64,000 nt of DNA from Ilex aquifolium (Eukaryota; Streptophyta; Magnoliopsida; Aquifoliales; Aquifoliaceae): the NCBI GenBank assembly GCA_951799425.1, contig OX637407.1, positions 21,644,981 through 21,708,980 on the forward strand. The letters are read 5' to 3'. The notes under the pieces were generated by a model, which was not told the DNA's origin, ran no database searches, and saw only the letters and a program-made list of their open reading frames with translations. The translations under genes and the position numbers were made by a program. This document shows, one piece after another, positions 48,871 through 59,805 of the stretch; position 1 is the first letter of the stretch; each line of letters starts with the position of its first letter.

Positions 48871-49174
48871 GGTTGAATTGCATAAATGCCCCTTGAATTG
48901 CATATATTGCATTTTGAACTGTATTATTTATTTCAAACAACCCATTCCGTTAAGACTAATAGTTAAATGAGACAGGTTTCATTAAGATTAACCATTGAAT
49001 AACATGAATTTTGTTAAGATTAATTGTTAATTTATCTCATTTAATTGCAAATTTTAACAGAAGAGGTCGATTTAAATAAATTACATAGTTTAGGGTGCAA
49101 ATTGAGATAATTAAAAATTCAAAGGACTATTTAAAACAAAGGCCATATTATAGGGGGCATTTTTGAGATTTACC
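48871..49174. mobile_element. MITE-like element, diverged
   Basis: Left GGTTGAATTGCATAAATGCC and inverse of right GGTAAATCTCAAAAATGCCC share ...AAATGCCCC. Interior CATTTAATTGCAAATTTTAACAG-type motifs are typical of such elements. The target duplication is not seen. Confidence 0.5.
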
Positions 49175-50010
49175 AGTTGATAATTTGACAATTTAGCTTG
49201 CAATTATAATTTAACCCTTAATCTGTTGTTTTAGCTTGTATCTACTTTCAGCAATAATTGCATGGAAAACTTTTCTTTTTATGAATCTGTTATGATTTAG
49301 TGCTTAATCTCTTGTTTTAGCTTCTTTCTCTGCATTTATTGAGAATAAAACCTTTCTATATTTGCCATCCTTTGTCATTTTTTCCAAACACGGAGTGAAC
49401 AGTACAACACATTATAAAGGTTCGCAACTTTACTCTGCATGCGAAGAGATTGTTCACGCGACTCATGACACACAAATCACAATCGACCAACATTACTACT
49501 GTGTCAAGCCGTGCTCTATAATTGTAATAATGACTATTTTTTTTTATCCTAGTAATAATGACTCTTCACTAGAAAGAAATACCGGGAAAAAAAGTATCTA
49601 TTCATGTTCATAAGAGATATCATAAACTTTATGTTAATTATTAGTTACCTAACATAATCATTCTTCTTTAATTGAGTTTACAATCAACGGTATGAAAGAT
49701 AAATACTAAAACATTGTACGTAAAATCAACTTTTCAATATAAGATGGAGCGAGATGTCCTTCAATACCTTTTTTTCAATTTTATTAAAAAATATATATCA
49801 TCCACTATATACAATTGGAGGATCCGATTATTGAATAGTGGATCCTATATTAATTAATAAATAGGTATATCCTTCTATAAAATAGTGGATCTTATGACAC
49901 ATTATAAATATAGCTAGGTCCAAAATGAGTATGAACAATTGATGCATTAAACCTTTTGCCACACCTGCCCTTTATCAATGCAATTTTCACCAAGTGTGGT
50001 GGAAGGGGTG
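49175..50010. other. spacer
   Basis: No gene. The open frame at 49362-49613 is not recognised. Confidence 0.4.
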
Positions 50011-50222
50011 TTAAATGTTGATATGGCATATTAAGAAAGAATCAAGTACAGGGGCTAAACCTTTAGTTATTCGGGGAACATATCTTTAAATTAATTTGAG
50101 TTATGGTGGTTGATCTCAAAGTTCGAAAGAGTAATCAGAGTGAACTTAGACACCCAGTAACAATTTTTTTTTTTTTTTGATATGGCAACTTAAAGAAAGA
50201 ATCAAGTACAGGGGCTAAGGGG
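50011..50222 (+). repeat. retroposed insert flanked by a long direct repeat
   Basis: GAAAGAATCAAGTACAGGGG occurs at about 50034-50053 and again at about 50194-50213, with related sequence on its left (GATATGGCA..TTA). Between them is the segment related to 22571-22740, followed by a T16 run at 50164-50179. This looks like an insertion with a large target duplication, or a local duplication. Confidence 0.55.
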
Positions 50223-50604
50223 TACTAATTCCATCCTAAAACACATGTACACTAATTAATACCTACTATAAATGAATTGTTCTAGTATTAGACATGAATA
50301 ATTCATTTAGTTTTACAATAGAAATGGTTTTTTATTTCTTGATCCAGCATTTTATGAATTGTTTTAGAATCAAAAATGATTTTTCATTTAAAATTTTAAT
50401 ATCTAAGAGATTAACGTTTGCTGGTTTGATTGAAAGATAAAAAGGTGCTAGTATCAAATTTTGTATACCTAATTAGTACAGGTGGTTGGGTTAGTATGTT
50501 TCACTCACTTCCACTAAACGATCAATGTATATGATTTCATTATATCATTTGAAGTACAATATTTGATAAATTCATTTAGGATGTATAATTGTATTTATTG
50601 TACG

Positions 50605-50860
50605 TACGGGTGTTAAAATATGATACAATTCGTTAACATGACACGAACACGACATGAAATTTGAGGATTTTAATCTTCTTTAAGTCACTTGTTTCGTAAA
50701 CAAGTGGATCCGACACAACACAATTAATAAAGAAATCGAATATGAGTGAAACCAATCAAAAGAAATACACGACACGACTCGTTTATATAGATATTATACA
50801 TGAATGGTACATGACACAAACCTGATATGATATTATTCGTTAGATATGAATTAATAAACA
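50605..50860. repeat. CGTGTCGTGTT-type repeat
   Basis: GACACGAACACGACATG and ACACGACACGACTCG words, in inverse orientation to those at 35335-36124. Confidence 0.4.
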
Positions 50861-51293
50861 AATTAGGCATGGGTGGAGTAGGGGTTGTTCAAGGCAATTT
50901 GAAGACTAAAACGGAAACACTAAATGAGGCTTCTTTTTCTAATTTTAGTATTAATTTTTTTTAAAGTTTATTTATTGTTAGTTTTTTATGTGAGAGAGAG
51001 AGACAAAAGAAGAATGTGCTACTGTTGTCGAGAAAGATGGTTCAACTTTTAATTTTATTTTTTACCAGAAAAAGAGTTTAATTTCAACTTTTATTTATGT
51101 TTTTTACTTTTTTTTACAGGAGAGAGAGAAAATGAGTTGGGGTAAATATGAATTGACTTTTGAATACTTTTTTATTTTTTTAACTTATGATTTTTAGCTT
51201 TCAAATATTATAGATTGGATCATGGGCCCAAATTATTGTAATAAATTTTTTGATTAAACTTAATTTTTGGGGGCTTTTTTTAGGGTTTAAAAT

Positions 51294-52413
51294 TAGGGGT
51301 GCAATTTGGGTGGGCTAATCTGAAAAAAATAGTGTTAGAGTTGAGGTTTTAGGGTTAGGGTTAGGGTTGAAAAGCTTCAACTTGAATTGAATTCGGGTAA
51401 GACTCGGGTTCATGAGTTTAACTAGAACCGAACCCGAATTGAGGGCTCAACTCAAACGCAATCCGAATTCATGTATTATATTTATATAAAAATAAAATAA
51501 CATATAAATACATATTTTGTAATTATTATTATTTAAAAGGGAGTAAAATATGATTTATAAGGACTATAGACGGTGAAAGAAATTTACACAATCGATGTGG
51601 AATAAGTAAAAAAAACAAAAGAAAAATAAGGAGTTATTATCGTACATCGGATAGACAACTTTAATGACCTCTCCACTCTCTCGTATATAAAGAAAACTCA
51701 TCTTTACATCTTAGATCATCTCCAACACTGCTCTCTATTTTAGAGAGTATATTTTCTAAAATAGAGAGCATCTTTTATTAAAAAGTTATAATAGAGAGTA
51801 AATGTTTATACACTACTCCAATAAGACTCTTTATTTTTATCATTTTATGATTTTGTCCTTTTTGGAAAATCTAGTTTGGCTTCCCTTGTATTTTTTCTCT
51901 ATTATTTTAAATGAGATACATTTGTCCTAAATATCTTGGATGAATAAACGAATATATCTTTTTTTTTATACTAAAAAAATAGAGTAGAGAGTGAGTTTAA
52001 CTCTCCAAATGTAGAGACTCAAATTAAACTCTTTATTTTAGAGTCTAGATAAAGAGTTTATTGGAGAAAATTTTTTAAGGGTTGACTCTCTATAATAGAG
52101 AATTGAGAGGAAATAGAGAGTCTATTAGAAATGCACTTAATAAATTGTTTTGATGAGTTTCATCTTAATGGGTCATGTGGGCCTATGTAATAGTCCAATA
52201 TTATGCAAAAACTCACACATAATTTAGGATTATTGTTTGTTGAGCCTGAATTGTAAACCTGAATTAGGCTCGAATTGGGTGACTCGATTTCAACCCGACT
52301 TTGCCCGAACTCAATTCGGACAATACTCAGGTTTAGATAGGATTAGGGTTAAAGATTTTACATCTAGGGTTGGGCTAGAGTTGATCTCTCAACCTGCCCA
52401 AGTTGCACCCCTA
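51294..52413. mobile_element. hAT element nested in the previous one
   Basis: Ends TAGGGGTGCAATTTGGG and inverse TAGGGGTGCAACTTGGG. Target duplication TTTAAAAT (51286-51293) and CTTAAAAT (52414-52421), 7 of 8. 1120 bp, of which 423 bp is a further insertion. It contains a TTAGGGTTAGGGTTAGGG run near 51350. No transposase. Confidence 0.88.
51714..52136. mobile_element. Harbinger/Tourist-like MITE nested in the hAT
   Basis: Left GATCATCTCCAACACTGCTC and inverse of right GTGCATTTCTAATAGACTC, the GCATCTCCAA-type end common in plants, both continuing into CTCTATTTT. Flanked by TTA at 51711-51713 and 52137-52139. 423 bp, with internal TAGAGAGT repeats. Confidence 0.75.
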
Positions 52414-52846
52414 CTTAAAATTTAATAGATTTAAATTTTTTGTAGGCTTATAATATATCTAAAATTATGGAGCCTTTTAAAAATTTGGATCCTAAAAACC
52501 ATGTTTTATTTTCAACACTTTTAGAACTTTTTGACATAAACTTGTTAAGGCCCGATATGAATCTACTTTACCCAACACAATTGAGAGGCCTAATTGTATG
52601 CACCTCACAGTGATACGATATGAAAACTTGAAGAACACCATGTACATTTCTTTGAATGATTTTGTATTTTTGTTAATGCAGTAGAACGTACAGATTTAGT
52701 TGATCCCAAGTACAATATGGGCACTGTGAGTCACCATGCTTCTGGTATTATGGAGCACGAGTAACACGACAGTGTCAAAACACGACTGTGTATTGAAAAA
52801 TACCATCCCCAGACAGCCAGGGCCGGCCCAACTCTTAGGTAACTAA

Positions 52847-53981
52847 GGTCCCGTTTGGTAACCCACAGTTTTCGTTTTTTTTTGTTTTTGTTTTCATTTT
52901 CTGGTCAAAAAAAAATTAAAAACATGTTTGGTGAATGTTTTTGTTTTTTTTTTAATTGCTCTGTTTTAAAAACAAGGTTAAAATATGGAAACATCCAAAA
53001 AGATGTTTTTGAAAACATCAAAAAAAAAAAAAACAAACGCGCGATGGTGAAAGGGGGTTAATGGGGTCTGGGCTTTGATCCACCTTAGCAACAAAATATG
53101 AATTTTTTGCTTGACTATATAAAGGGCTATCTCTCTTTCACCTCTCATATTTGTTGTCTCTCTCTCTCTCTCCTGAAGACGAAGACGAAGCCGAACAGAT
53201 GCCTGATGAAATTGGTCCAGACGTGATCTCCCCCCCTCTCCCTCTGTCGCTCTCGCTCTTTCTCTCTCAACCTTCTCGATTTTGTGGTGGTGATGGATTT
53301 TGGGAAGTGGTGGTGAGTTTTGCTAGTGGTGGTGGGGTTGGGCGATGGTGGGTTTGGGTGGTGATGGATTTTCGAGGATGGGGGTGGCCTTGGGTGGTGG
53401 TGGGTTTCGGGGATGAGGGTGGGTTGGGTGGCTGTCGATTTCGGGGTTAGGGGTGGGTTGGGTGGCTGTCGATTTCGGGGTTGGGGGTGGGTTGGGTGGT
53501 TGTGGGTTTCGGGGATGGGGGTGGGTTGGGTGTTGCTGGGTTTCAGCCGATTGGAGTGGTGCTGGGGCTGGTTTTCACGGGGTGGTTTTGGGGCTGAGTG
53601 GTGCTGGTTTTCACGGGGTGGTGCTGGTGGGGGTGGGTTTCGGTGGTGGTGAGATTCGGGGTGGGGGGTTGGTGAATTTCTGGGTTGCTGGGTATTGGAA
53701 TGGGGTTGTGGGGGTGGTTTTCGGTGGTGGTGGGTGTTTGGTGGTTGGTGGTGGTGGTGGGTGTTTGGTGGTGGTTGTTGGGTGGTTGGCGGTGGTTTTG
53801 GGTGATGAATTTTTTGTATAATACCAAACATATTTTTTATTTTTGTTTTTATAATTTTATAAATATAAATGACTACCAAACATGTTTTATATTTTCAATT
53901 TTTATCACCAAAAAAACAAAAATTTGTTTTATTTTTTTTTATAAAAAAAACATAAAAACAAAAACGTTACCAAACGCACCC
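52847..53981. mobile_element. Harbinger-like element with cargo, 1135 bp
   Basis: Ends GGTCCCGTTTGGTAAC and, inverted, GGGTGCGTTTGGTAACG. Flanked by TAA at 52844-52846 and 53982-53984, the 3-bp TNA duplication of PIF/Harbinger elements. Subterminal arms rich in TTTTTGTTTTT. The middle carries non-element sequence: a TATA-like CTATATAAAG at 53115-53124, a CT tract, and a G-rich low-complexity block at 53281-53805. Confidence 0.75.
53145..53879 (-). other. low-complexity open frame inside the Harbinger-like element
   Basis: The minus strand reads 244 codons of Pro/His/Thr/Asn-rich sequence (TTQQPPPNTHHHHQPPNTHH style). The plus strand is GGTGGTGGGTTTC-like minisatellite with its own Gly/Val/Trp-rich frames. 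The openness follows from base composition, so I do not call it a gene. It looks like expanded proline-rich coding sequence or a simple minisatellite. Confidence 0.5.
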
Positions 53982-54009
53982 TAAGTTGTTTGTCTAGGGC
54001 CCCAAATTT

Positions 54010-54345
54010 TAGAGGGCCCCCACAATATTTATCTCTTTAGTATAGTAGGTCTAATTTTTTATGTTTTATTTTATATTTTAGATATGATTAAAATTTTTAG
54101 GACCCAAATTTTATTAATTCAAATCAGTATCTAATTTTATTAGGTCCAAAATTACTCTCTACTTAATTAAGCCCAAATTTTAGAGGCCTCAATAAAATTT
54201 ACCACTTTAGTATAATAGTCCTTTTTATTTTTATTTTTTGTATTTTAGATATAATTCAAATTTTTAGGGCTCAAATTTTAATAGTTCAAATCAATATTTA
54301 ATTTTTTTTGGTCCAAAATTACTCTTTCGTGTGAGCTTTGATTTA
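54010..54345 (+). repeat. two-unit tandem repeat, unit about 165 bp
   Basis: CCCAAATTTTAGAGG (54002-54017 and 54172-54187), TTTAGTATA, ATTTTAGATAT, AATTTTTAGG and GGTCCAAAATTACTCT (about 54152 and 54320) occur in the same order in both units. Confidence 0.82.
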
Positions 54346-55035
54346 AAATTTTCTAAATATTTTGGGTGTGTTCATAGTTGTATTTCACTCACTCACATAG
54401 AAAATTTATATTAATTATTTCTTGTGGTAAAAATTTATAAAATTGGTTTCTTTTTTGTCTTAATATAAATTTTCAGTCCAAATAATTTATACTTAAATTG
54501 TCTATGTTATTAAAGTTTTGTACTTCATGCGTGCACATTACTCACGGGTAAAGAATGATTATTTGCTATCTTAAAATTATTCTTTGCCCACATTTCTATT
54601 ATTAAATTACTTTTTGAAAACTTAAATTGATGAAATTTTATTTACAATCAACTAAGAGTGAATGAATTAACAATATTATTTCTTAAAAAAAATTATTGTC
54701 AAAACTTGAGTATAAAAACTTGATCAATATTTTAAATTTTTTTTAAAAACAAAAAAAAAATTTAAAACATCATTACTATCAATCCTATAGCCAATGTAGA
54801 ATTCTTTTCTCTAGGATTATTTTATTTGTAAAATCGGTATTAGATTGCATTTGCTTATAACACTTCTTCAAGTCTTGCTTTTGTTTCGACAATTTCTTCC
54901 TTCTATCTTCTTGCAAATTTTTGATCAATTGTAAATACTATTTGGTACTTTATTTTGAGTGCTCAATTATAAATAATTTTAAACATCAAATATAATATAA
55001 TTAAATATCGATGAAGGGTTCGGTGTCCACTTAAA
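54346..55035. other. AT-rich interior, no recognised gene
   Basis: Probably still part of the surrounding hAT-like element. No coding signal. Confidence 0.35.
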
Positions 55036-55426
55036 AATAATTTTTTAACTCCGCCCCTGTTAAACATAGCTTAAATGTGACATAAACCGGATAAAACGCA
55101 ACCCATTCCAAACCATAAAAAGAAAGGTGTTTCTCCATGCAAACCAAATCTAGTTTGGATTGAAGTGCACTCGGTGAGAATAGTACAAGAACACATCAAA
55201 ATAATGGGCCAAGTATACAAAAGCAACAGATAAAACCTCCATGAACGAGAAGGACAAACCATTTGAAAAGAAATTTGAGATGTGCGCAGCGAACACTTCT
55301 TTTTCTTTTTGCACATATCTTTTTTGAAGTATCCGTTTTCCTCCTTTTGAATATTGTCCAATGATAGAAATCCCTCACCTGCACTTCGAACTTGGAATGT
55401 GCATACAAAACGAAATGTGTTATAAC

Positions 55427-56355
55427 TAGGGACGGCTCAAAGCAATTTGAGGCCTAAAACGGTAATTTATTTTGAGGCCTTTTTATATTTAGTGTTAAAA
55501 ATTTTGATTAAAATTAATTCTTTTCATTTTTTGAGTTGTAAAAGTATAATTGAGTTTTTATATTTAAATTTTGTTATCATATTTTTTTTCATTGATAATA
55601 TCGCTAATCTAATTATTTTTTCTTGTGATAGTTGATTTTAAGTACGATTTTATCAATTTTAATTTTGAAAAGCTTTTTTTTGTAGAAGTAATTATTAAAA
55701 AAATTAATAATAATATTCTATAAGGAATGCATACATTTAAAGAAAAAAATCTAATGTTTTTATATAATTTAGTGTCTCAATTGGAGTATTTTCTTTCATT
55801 TATAAAATCTTCTTTAAAATATTTTATTTTTAAAATTAATCTAAACTATCAATGTCAAAAAAATTGTTATGTTTTAAGAAACATCCAAAATCAAGATAAC
55901 ATTTTTAAAACTATCAGCATTTAAAAATTTTATTTTTTAAGTTAAATAAACAATTAAAAAAATTCTTTATTTGAAATTGATATAAAGAGAGAGTAAGTGA
56001 GAATGAAAATGAGAAGGAGGGGCTTTAGAGAGAGAGAGAGAGAGGAGAGATGTGGTTAAGAATAGATGGGTAAATTATGACTTAACTTTTGAGTATACCA
56101 TCAGTTTTTTTTTTAATAAAATTTTAATTTTTTAGGTTATTATTATTATGGGATGAATCATGAGTTCAAAAAATTATTAAAATTAAAATTTTTGATTGGC
56201 CTTAAATTTTAACTAAGAGTTTTTTGTAGGACTTATAATTTTCATGGATTTAAAATTCTAAAGTGAGCCAACTATTCACCAAAAATTATGGGACCTTCTA
56301 AAATTATGGGGCCTAAAGCCCAAGCTTTTTTATTTCTATAGTTGGGCCGGCCCTG
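55427..56355. mobile_element. hAT element, 929 bp, complete ends
   Basis: Starts TAGGGACGGCTCAAAGC, ends AGTTGGGCCGGCCCTG. Perfect 8-bp duplication GTTATAAC at 55419-55426 and 56356-56363. The ends pair imperfectly (TAGGGACGGCTCAA / CAGGGCCGGCCCAA). The interior is AT-rich with no transposase. A (GA)n stretch lies at about 56029-56044. Confidence 0.9.
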
Positions 56356-56363
56356 GTTATAAC

Positions 56364-56951
56364 TATTGTGTATGATGTGGATGATTCATATACACAAATA
56401 GTGACACATAGTATCAAATATGACATTACAATGCATAAATAATTACCGTATGTAATAGGGTACTCCCTCACCTTTTTACCGACAGTGTTGAAATGTGCAT
56501 ATAAAAAGGGCACAAATTGTTGAATTGAAACACACTAAAAGAAATATATATCTTCACCCTTCTTCACTTTAGTATTGTCTTCATCTCTCAATTTGTTTAT
56601 TTAAATTAATTATTTGCACCTACATTTATTTGCTTGTTTTATAACATAATGATACTTCTTTATCTTTTGAGTTGTTATGTCGGATCGATCGCCCAAGATC
56701 TTTGATATATACCTGGATAAGATGAAAAATGTTATTACTCGTTAAAAAAGCATTACTAAACGGCACCTAAAAGTAGGTGGGCCGACGAGGTTGATTCTTA
56801 ATGGTATATTAAATTTCAATAAATAAACAAAAAATAATAGTTTAAAATTTGTTTTTATCTCTTTTGGGTATTTAGGTGGGCCCTATAAGTTGATTTTGCA
56901 AGCTATTATTCAAAATTGTCCTCCTCGATTTTTAAAACACTTGAATATTAC
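56364..56951. other. spacer
   Basis: No gene recognised. Confidence 0.4.
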
Positions 56952-57070
56952 ACTACGAAAAAGAAGTTTAGCGACTAAGTAGGTAGAAAATTCAAGTTTT
57001 TTTTTCTAAGTTGGGGCTTTAGACGACTACCTCAATTGCTAAAGGCCACAGTTAACTTAACCTTTTGTAC
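56952..57070 (+). mobile_element. CACTA (En/Spm) element terminal fragment
   Basis: CACTACGAAAAAGAAGTTTAGCGAC is the usual CACTA terminal layout, with GCGAC/ACGAC-type subterminal words. The opposite end (…TTCGTAGTG) is not in the window, so this is a fragment. Confidence 0.6.
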
Positions 57071-57631
57071 ATGTTGCATAATTTTTCCAATGTGATTAAT
57101 GTCTCATTCACAACTCTAATCTTCTATGGAAAATTTGGCAATTGAACACGTCCTTCACATGAATAAAACAATCTACTGGTCAAATGGGCACCATCACCCC
57201 CACCTAAAGTTCGAAAAATCGTTAAAAATTATAAAATTATTAGGGAGTAATTTGTATCTGAAAGTACAGTATAACGTAAACCAACCGATTGATTTAGAAA
57301 AAAATTTGTTCTAATTTGCTTTAATTATAGATTTTTGAGAGAGATGTTGGTGGCCGTTAAAAAAATCTATTTGAGACCGTTGGATGGACTTATTGAAGAC
57401 TACCTTATTTTATATTATAAATTATAAACACATGGTGTCCCAATTTTTTTTCCGTCCTCTTTTTGGAGTGAGATCCCTTTAATAATGCTTGTTGATTCAA
57501 TTTGACTCAAGGTTGATCACACCTTATATATGGTTCGGTATTGACCTATAACTAGTGAGTCCTATATGAATGTATAGTGAAAGAATAGTCTATTCTTGAA
57601 TGAAATTATAAAAAAAAAAAAAAGTTAATCG

Positions 57632-58135
57632 CATTGAGGATCCTCAAAGTATGAGATTTGTCTCATTTTGATATCTAAAGTATTAAATATGTTTTTATGT
57701 GGTCTCTCAACAAACAACATCTAAATTGTCAATTATTTTTTATCATAAACTTGTCACGTGATACCTAAATATGAGTAAAAAATAATTTGGGTAGCTCTTG
57801 ACAAAAAATGTGTAATATTGATAGCACTTGACCAAAATTGGGATAACAAATGATCAAAACTGTGTAATTTGGATAGCTCTTTGACTAAAATTTGGGTTAA
57901 AATTTGGTTAAGAGTTATCTAAATTATTTTTTTACTCATATTTAAGTATTACGTGACAAATTTATAATAAAAAATCGTTAGCAATCTGAACGATATCTGC
58001 TTCTGGGACTACATAGAAACATATTTAATAATTTAAGAATTAAAATGATACAACTAAAATATTAAAGATTAAAATGAAATAAACTCTATATTTTAAGAAC
58101 ACATAGTACAATTAATCGAAACAAAAAATATATTG
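57632..58135. mobile_element. foldback element with arms over 200 bp
   Basis: 57690-57790 (ATTAAATATGTTTTTATGTGG, CTTGTCACGTGATACCTAAATATGAG) recurs inverted at about 57925-58030 (ATTAAATATGTTTCTATGTAG, TTTGTCACGTAATACTTAAATATGAG on the minus strand). The outer parts also pair, more loosely. No ORF. Confidence 0.78.
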
Positions 58136-59635
58136 AAGAGAATTTAGATCCACGTTCTCACCCAAAAAAAATAAAAAATTTCCGAATTCATTAATCTATC
58201 AAGCATGTTAGTCACCGGCCGCCCTTGTGTCTAAAATCATGAACCACGGGTGACAAGAAAGGATATTCGCATTAAATTCGACTTAGATCTTAGTGTCTTT
58301 ATAGTCTAAGATTGTAAGGGTAGAATTTTCACACACGCAGTCACTTCCAATTTGGAAGTCCACCGCTCACTTTGCTTGACATGAAGACCAGATTCCATTC
58401 AATGAAGGAATTAAAAAATGAATCATCATTGCTCCATTTAGTTAGGAAAAAATTAACGATAAAAAATAAAAATAATAGAAAATGAAGTGAATTTTTTTTT
58501 TTTTAATTTTCTTGTATGCGTTTAATTAGAATGAAAAATTTGATAAAAAAAAATATAGAAAAATTAATGTAAGTACTAAATTATCCTTATTATATCAATC
58601 TAAATCATACACAAGGATTAGAAATTACAATCTAGGCACATTATTACCTTCTTTTTCACATGGTGTAAGGAGAATAGGAGGAAAAATTAACTCTAGACAA
58701 ACTCGTAAAATGTCGGCTACCTTTGACACTTTCATGGGAAAAAAATATTTCTCCACTAATTTTGCAGGAAATCAAAAGCTAGATTTACAAAAAAAATTGG
58801 TAGGCCCCACACACCACTTTCCTGCATTTTTTTACCGGTTTCTTTCTAAACAAATATGAAAAAAATTTAATTATTTTCTCGTTCTTACATTTTCTACCAT
58901 TATCTTATTAACCAAACGAAAGCCCATAAGAAAGGAAGATACTTGCTTTGTCTTTGTGTAGTTGTATAAGTTCAATGGGTTTGTCTCATTTTCTAATATA
59001 TTTTTCTCTTAATTTTCTTTATTTGTAGATTATTCGTTATGAACTCAAGTAGATTTCACTATATATATATACTAAAAAAATTGGAAATAAAAAGTATTAG
59101 AGGAATCTGAATTCTAAATTAAACTGTTGATTAGGAGGTCGAGTCCTAAACATTAGCATCACGTGGCAGTCGTGTGACTTTGGCAGTAGGATAATACTAT
59201 TGTACAAAAAGCATAATTTTTGGTATTATACTAAATTTTTTTCTTAGTTGTATAATTAATTAGTTTGGAAGTTGGTACATTTTATAGGACTTATTTGAAT
59301 AAAAGTGCTTGGATCAAAAAAAAATTTGAATAAAAGTGCATTTTAAAAAAAAAAATTAGATAAAAGTCTACTTTAAATGAAAATGACTGTAATACCCTCT
59401 AACTACATTCACTAGAACATCAAAAACCGATTTTGAAAACACAAAAGACGTCTTTTTGAATCACGTCAACCGTTCTTCACTTCCCTCAAACACGGAATCT
59501 GCTTCGATTTTTAAACGAAAAGCTATTGATTTCGCCCATTCCAAATTTCTGAATCAAAACAAGATTTTCGGTTTCATTGTTTTCGGAATCATGATTTAAT
59601 GTTGTTAAATTTTGTGATATTTAAATAACAAATTT
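58136..59635. other. spacer, AT-rich
   Basis: TTGAATAAAAGTGC-type words repeat two or three times near 59290-59370. No gene. Confidence 0.4.
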
Positions 59636-59805
59636 GAGTAACTTGACACATTGTTTAATATGTTGTTACATTATTTTTGAGTACCTTGTCACATTTTTTT
59701 AATGTGTTGTCACATTATTTTTGAGTAACTAGTCACATTGTTTAATATTTTGTTATATTATTTTTTAGTAACTTGTGACATTGATTTTTATGTTGTTACA
59801 TTGTT
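59636..59805 (+). repeat. minisatellite, four units of about 43 bp
   Basis: Each unit reads like GAGTAACTTGTCACATTGTT then TAATATGTTGTTACATTATTTTT. Units start near 59636, 59680, 59723 and 59766. Confidence 0.85.

Larger units (their letters stand above)
50879..52500. mobile_element. hAT-like element (outermost of a nest), right end unresolved
   Basis: Left end TAGGGGTTGTTCAAGGCAATTTG matches the left end of the hAT at 55427 (TAGGGACGGCTCAAAGCAATTTG). After the inner insertion, 52422-52500 (TTTTTTGTAGGCTTATAA, TATGGAGCC) continues the same family (compare 56224-56310). Its right terminus has diverged or is lost. Confidence 0.62.
52818..55059. mobile_element. hAT-like element hosting a Harbinger-like insertion
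   Basis: Left end CAGGGCCGGCCCAACTCTTAG equals the inverse of the right end of the hAT at 55427-56355 (CAGGGCCGGCCCAACT). A candidate right end is ...ACTCCGCCCCTG at 55059. The flanking 8-mers do not match, so the pairing is provisional. Interior 54010-54340 holds a two-unit tandem repeat. Confidence 0.45.

Noticed and set aside
53453-53821. Plus-strand Gly/Val/Trp-rich open frames
   Set aside because: They arise from GGT-rich repeat sequence, overlap frames on the other strand, and have no domain or intron support.
52810-55067. Target-site duplication for the 52818-55059 pairing
   Set aside because: Flanking 8-mers CAGACAGC and TTAAACAT do not match, so the two ends may belong to different elements.
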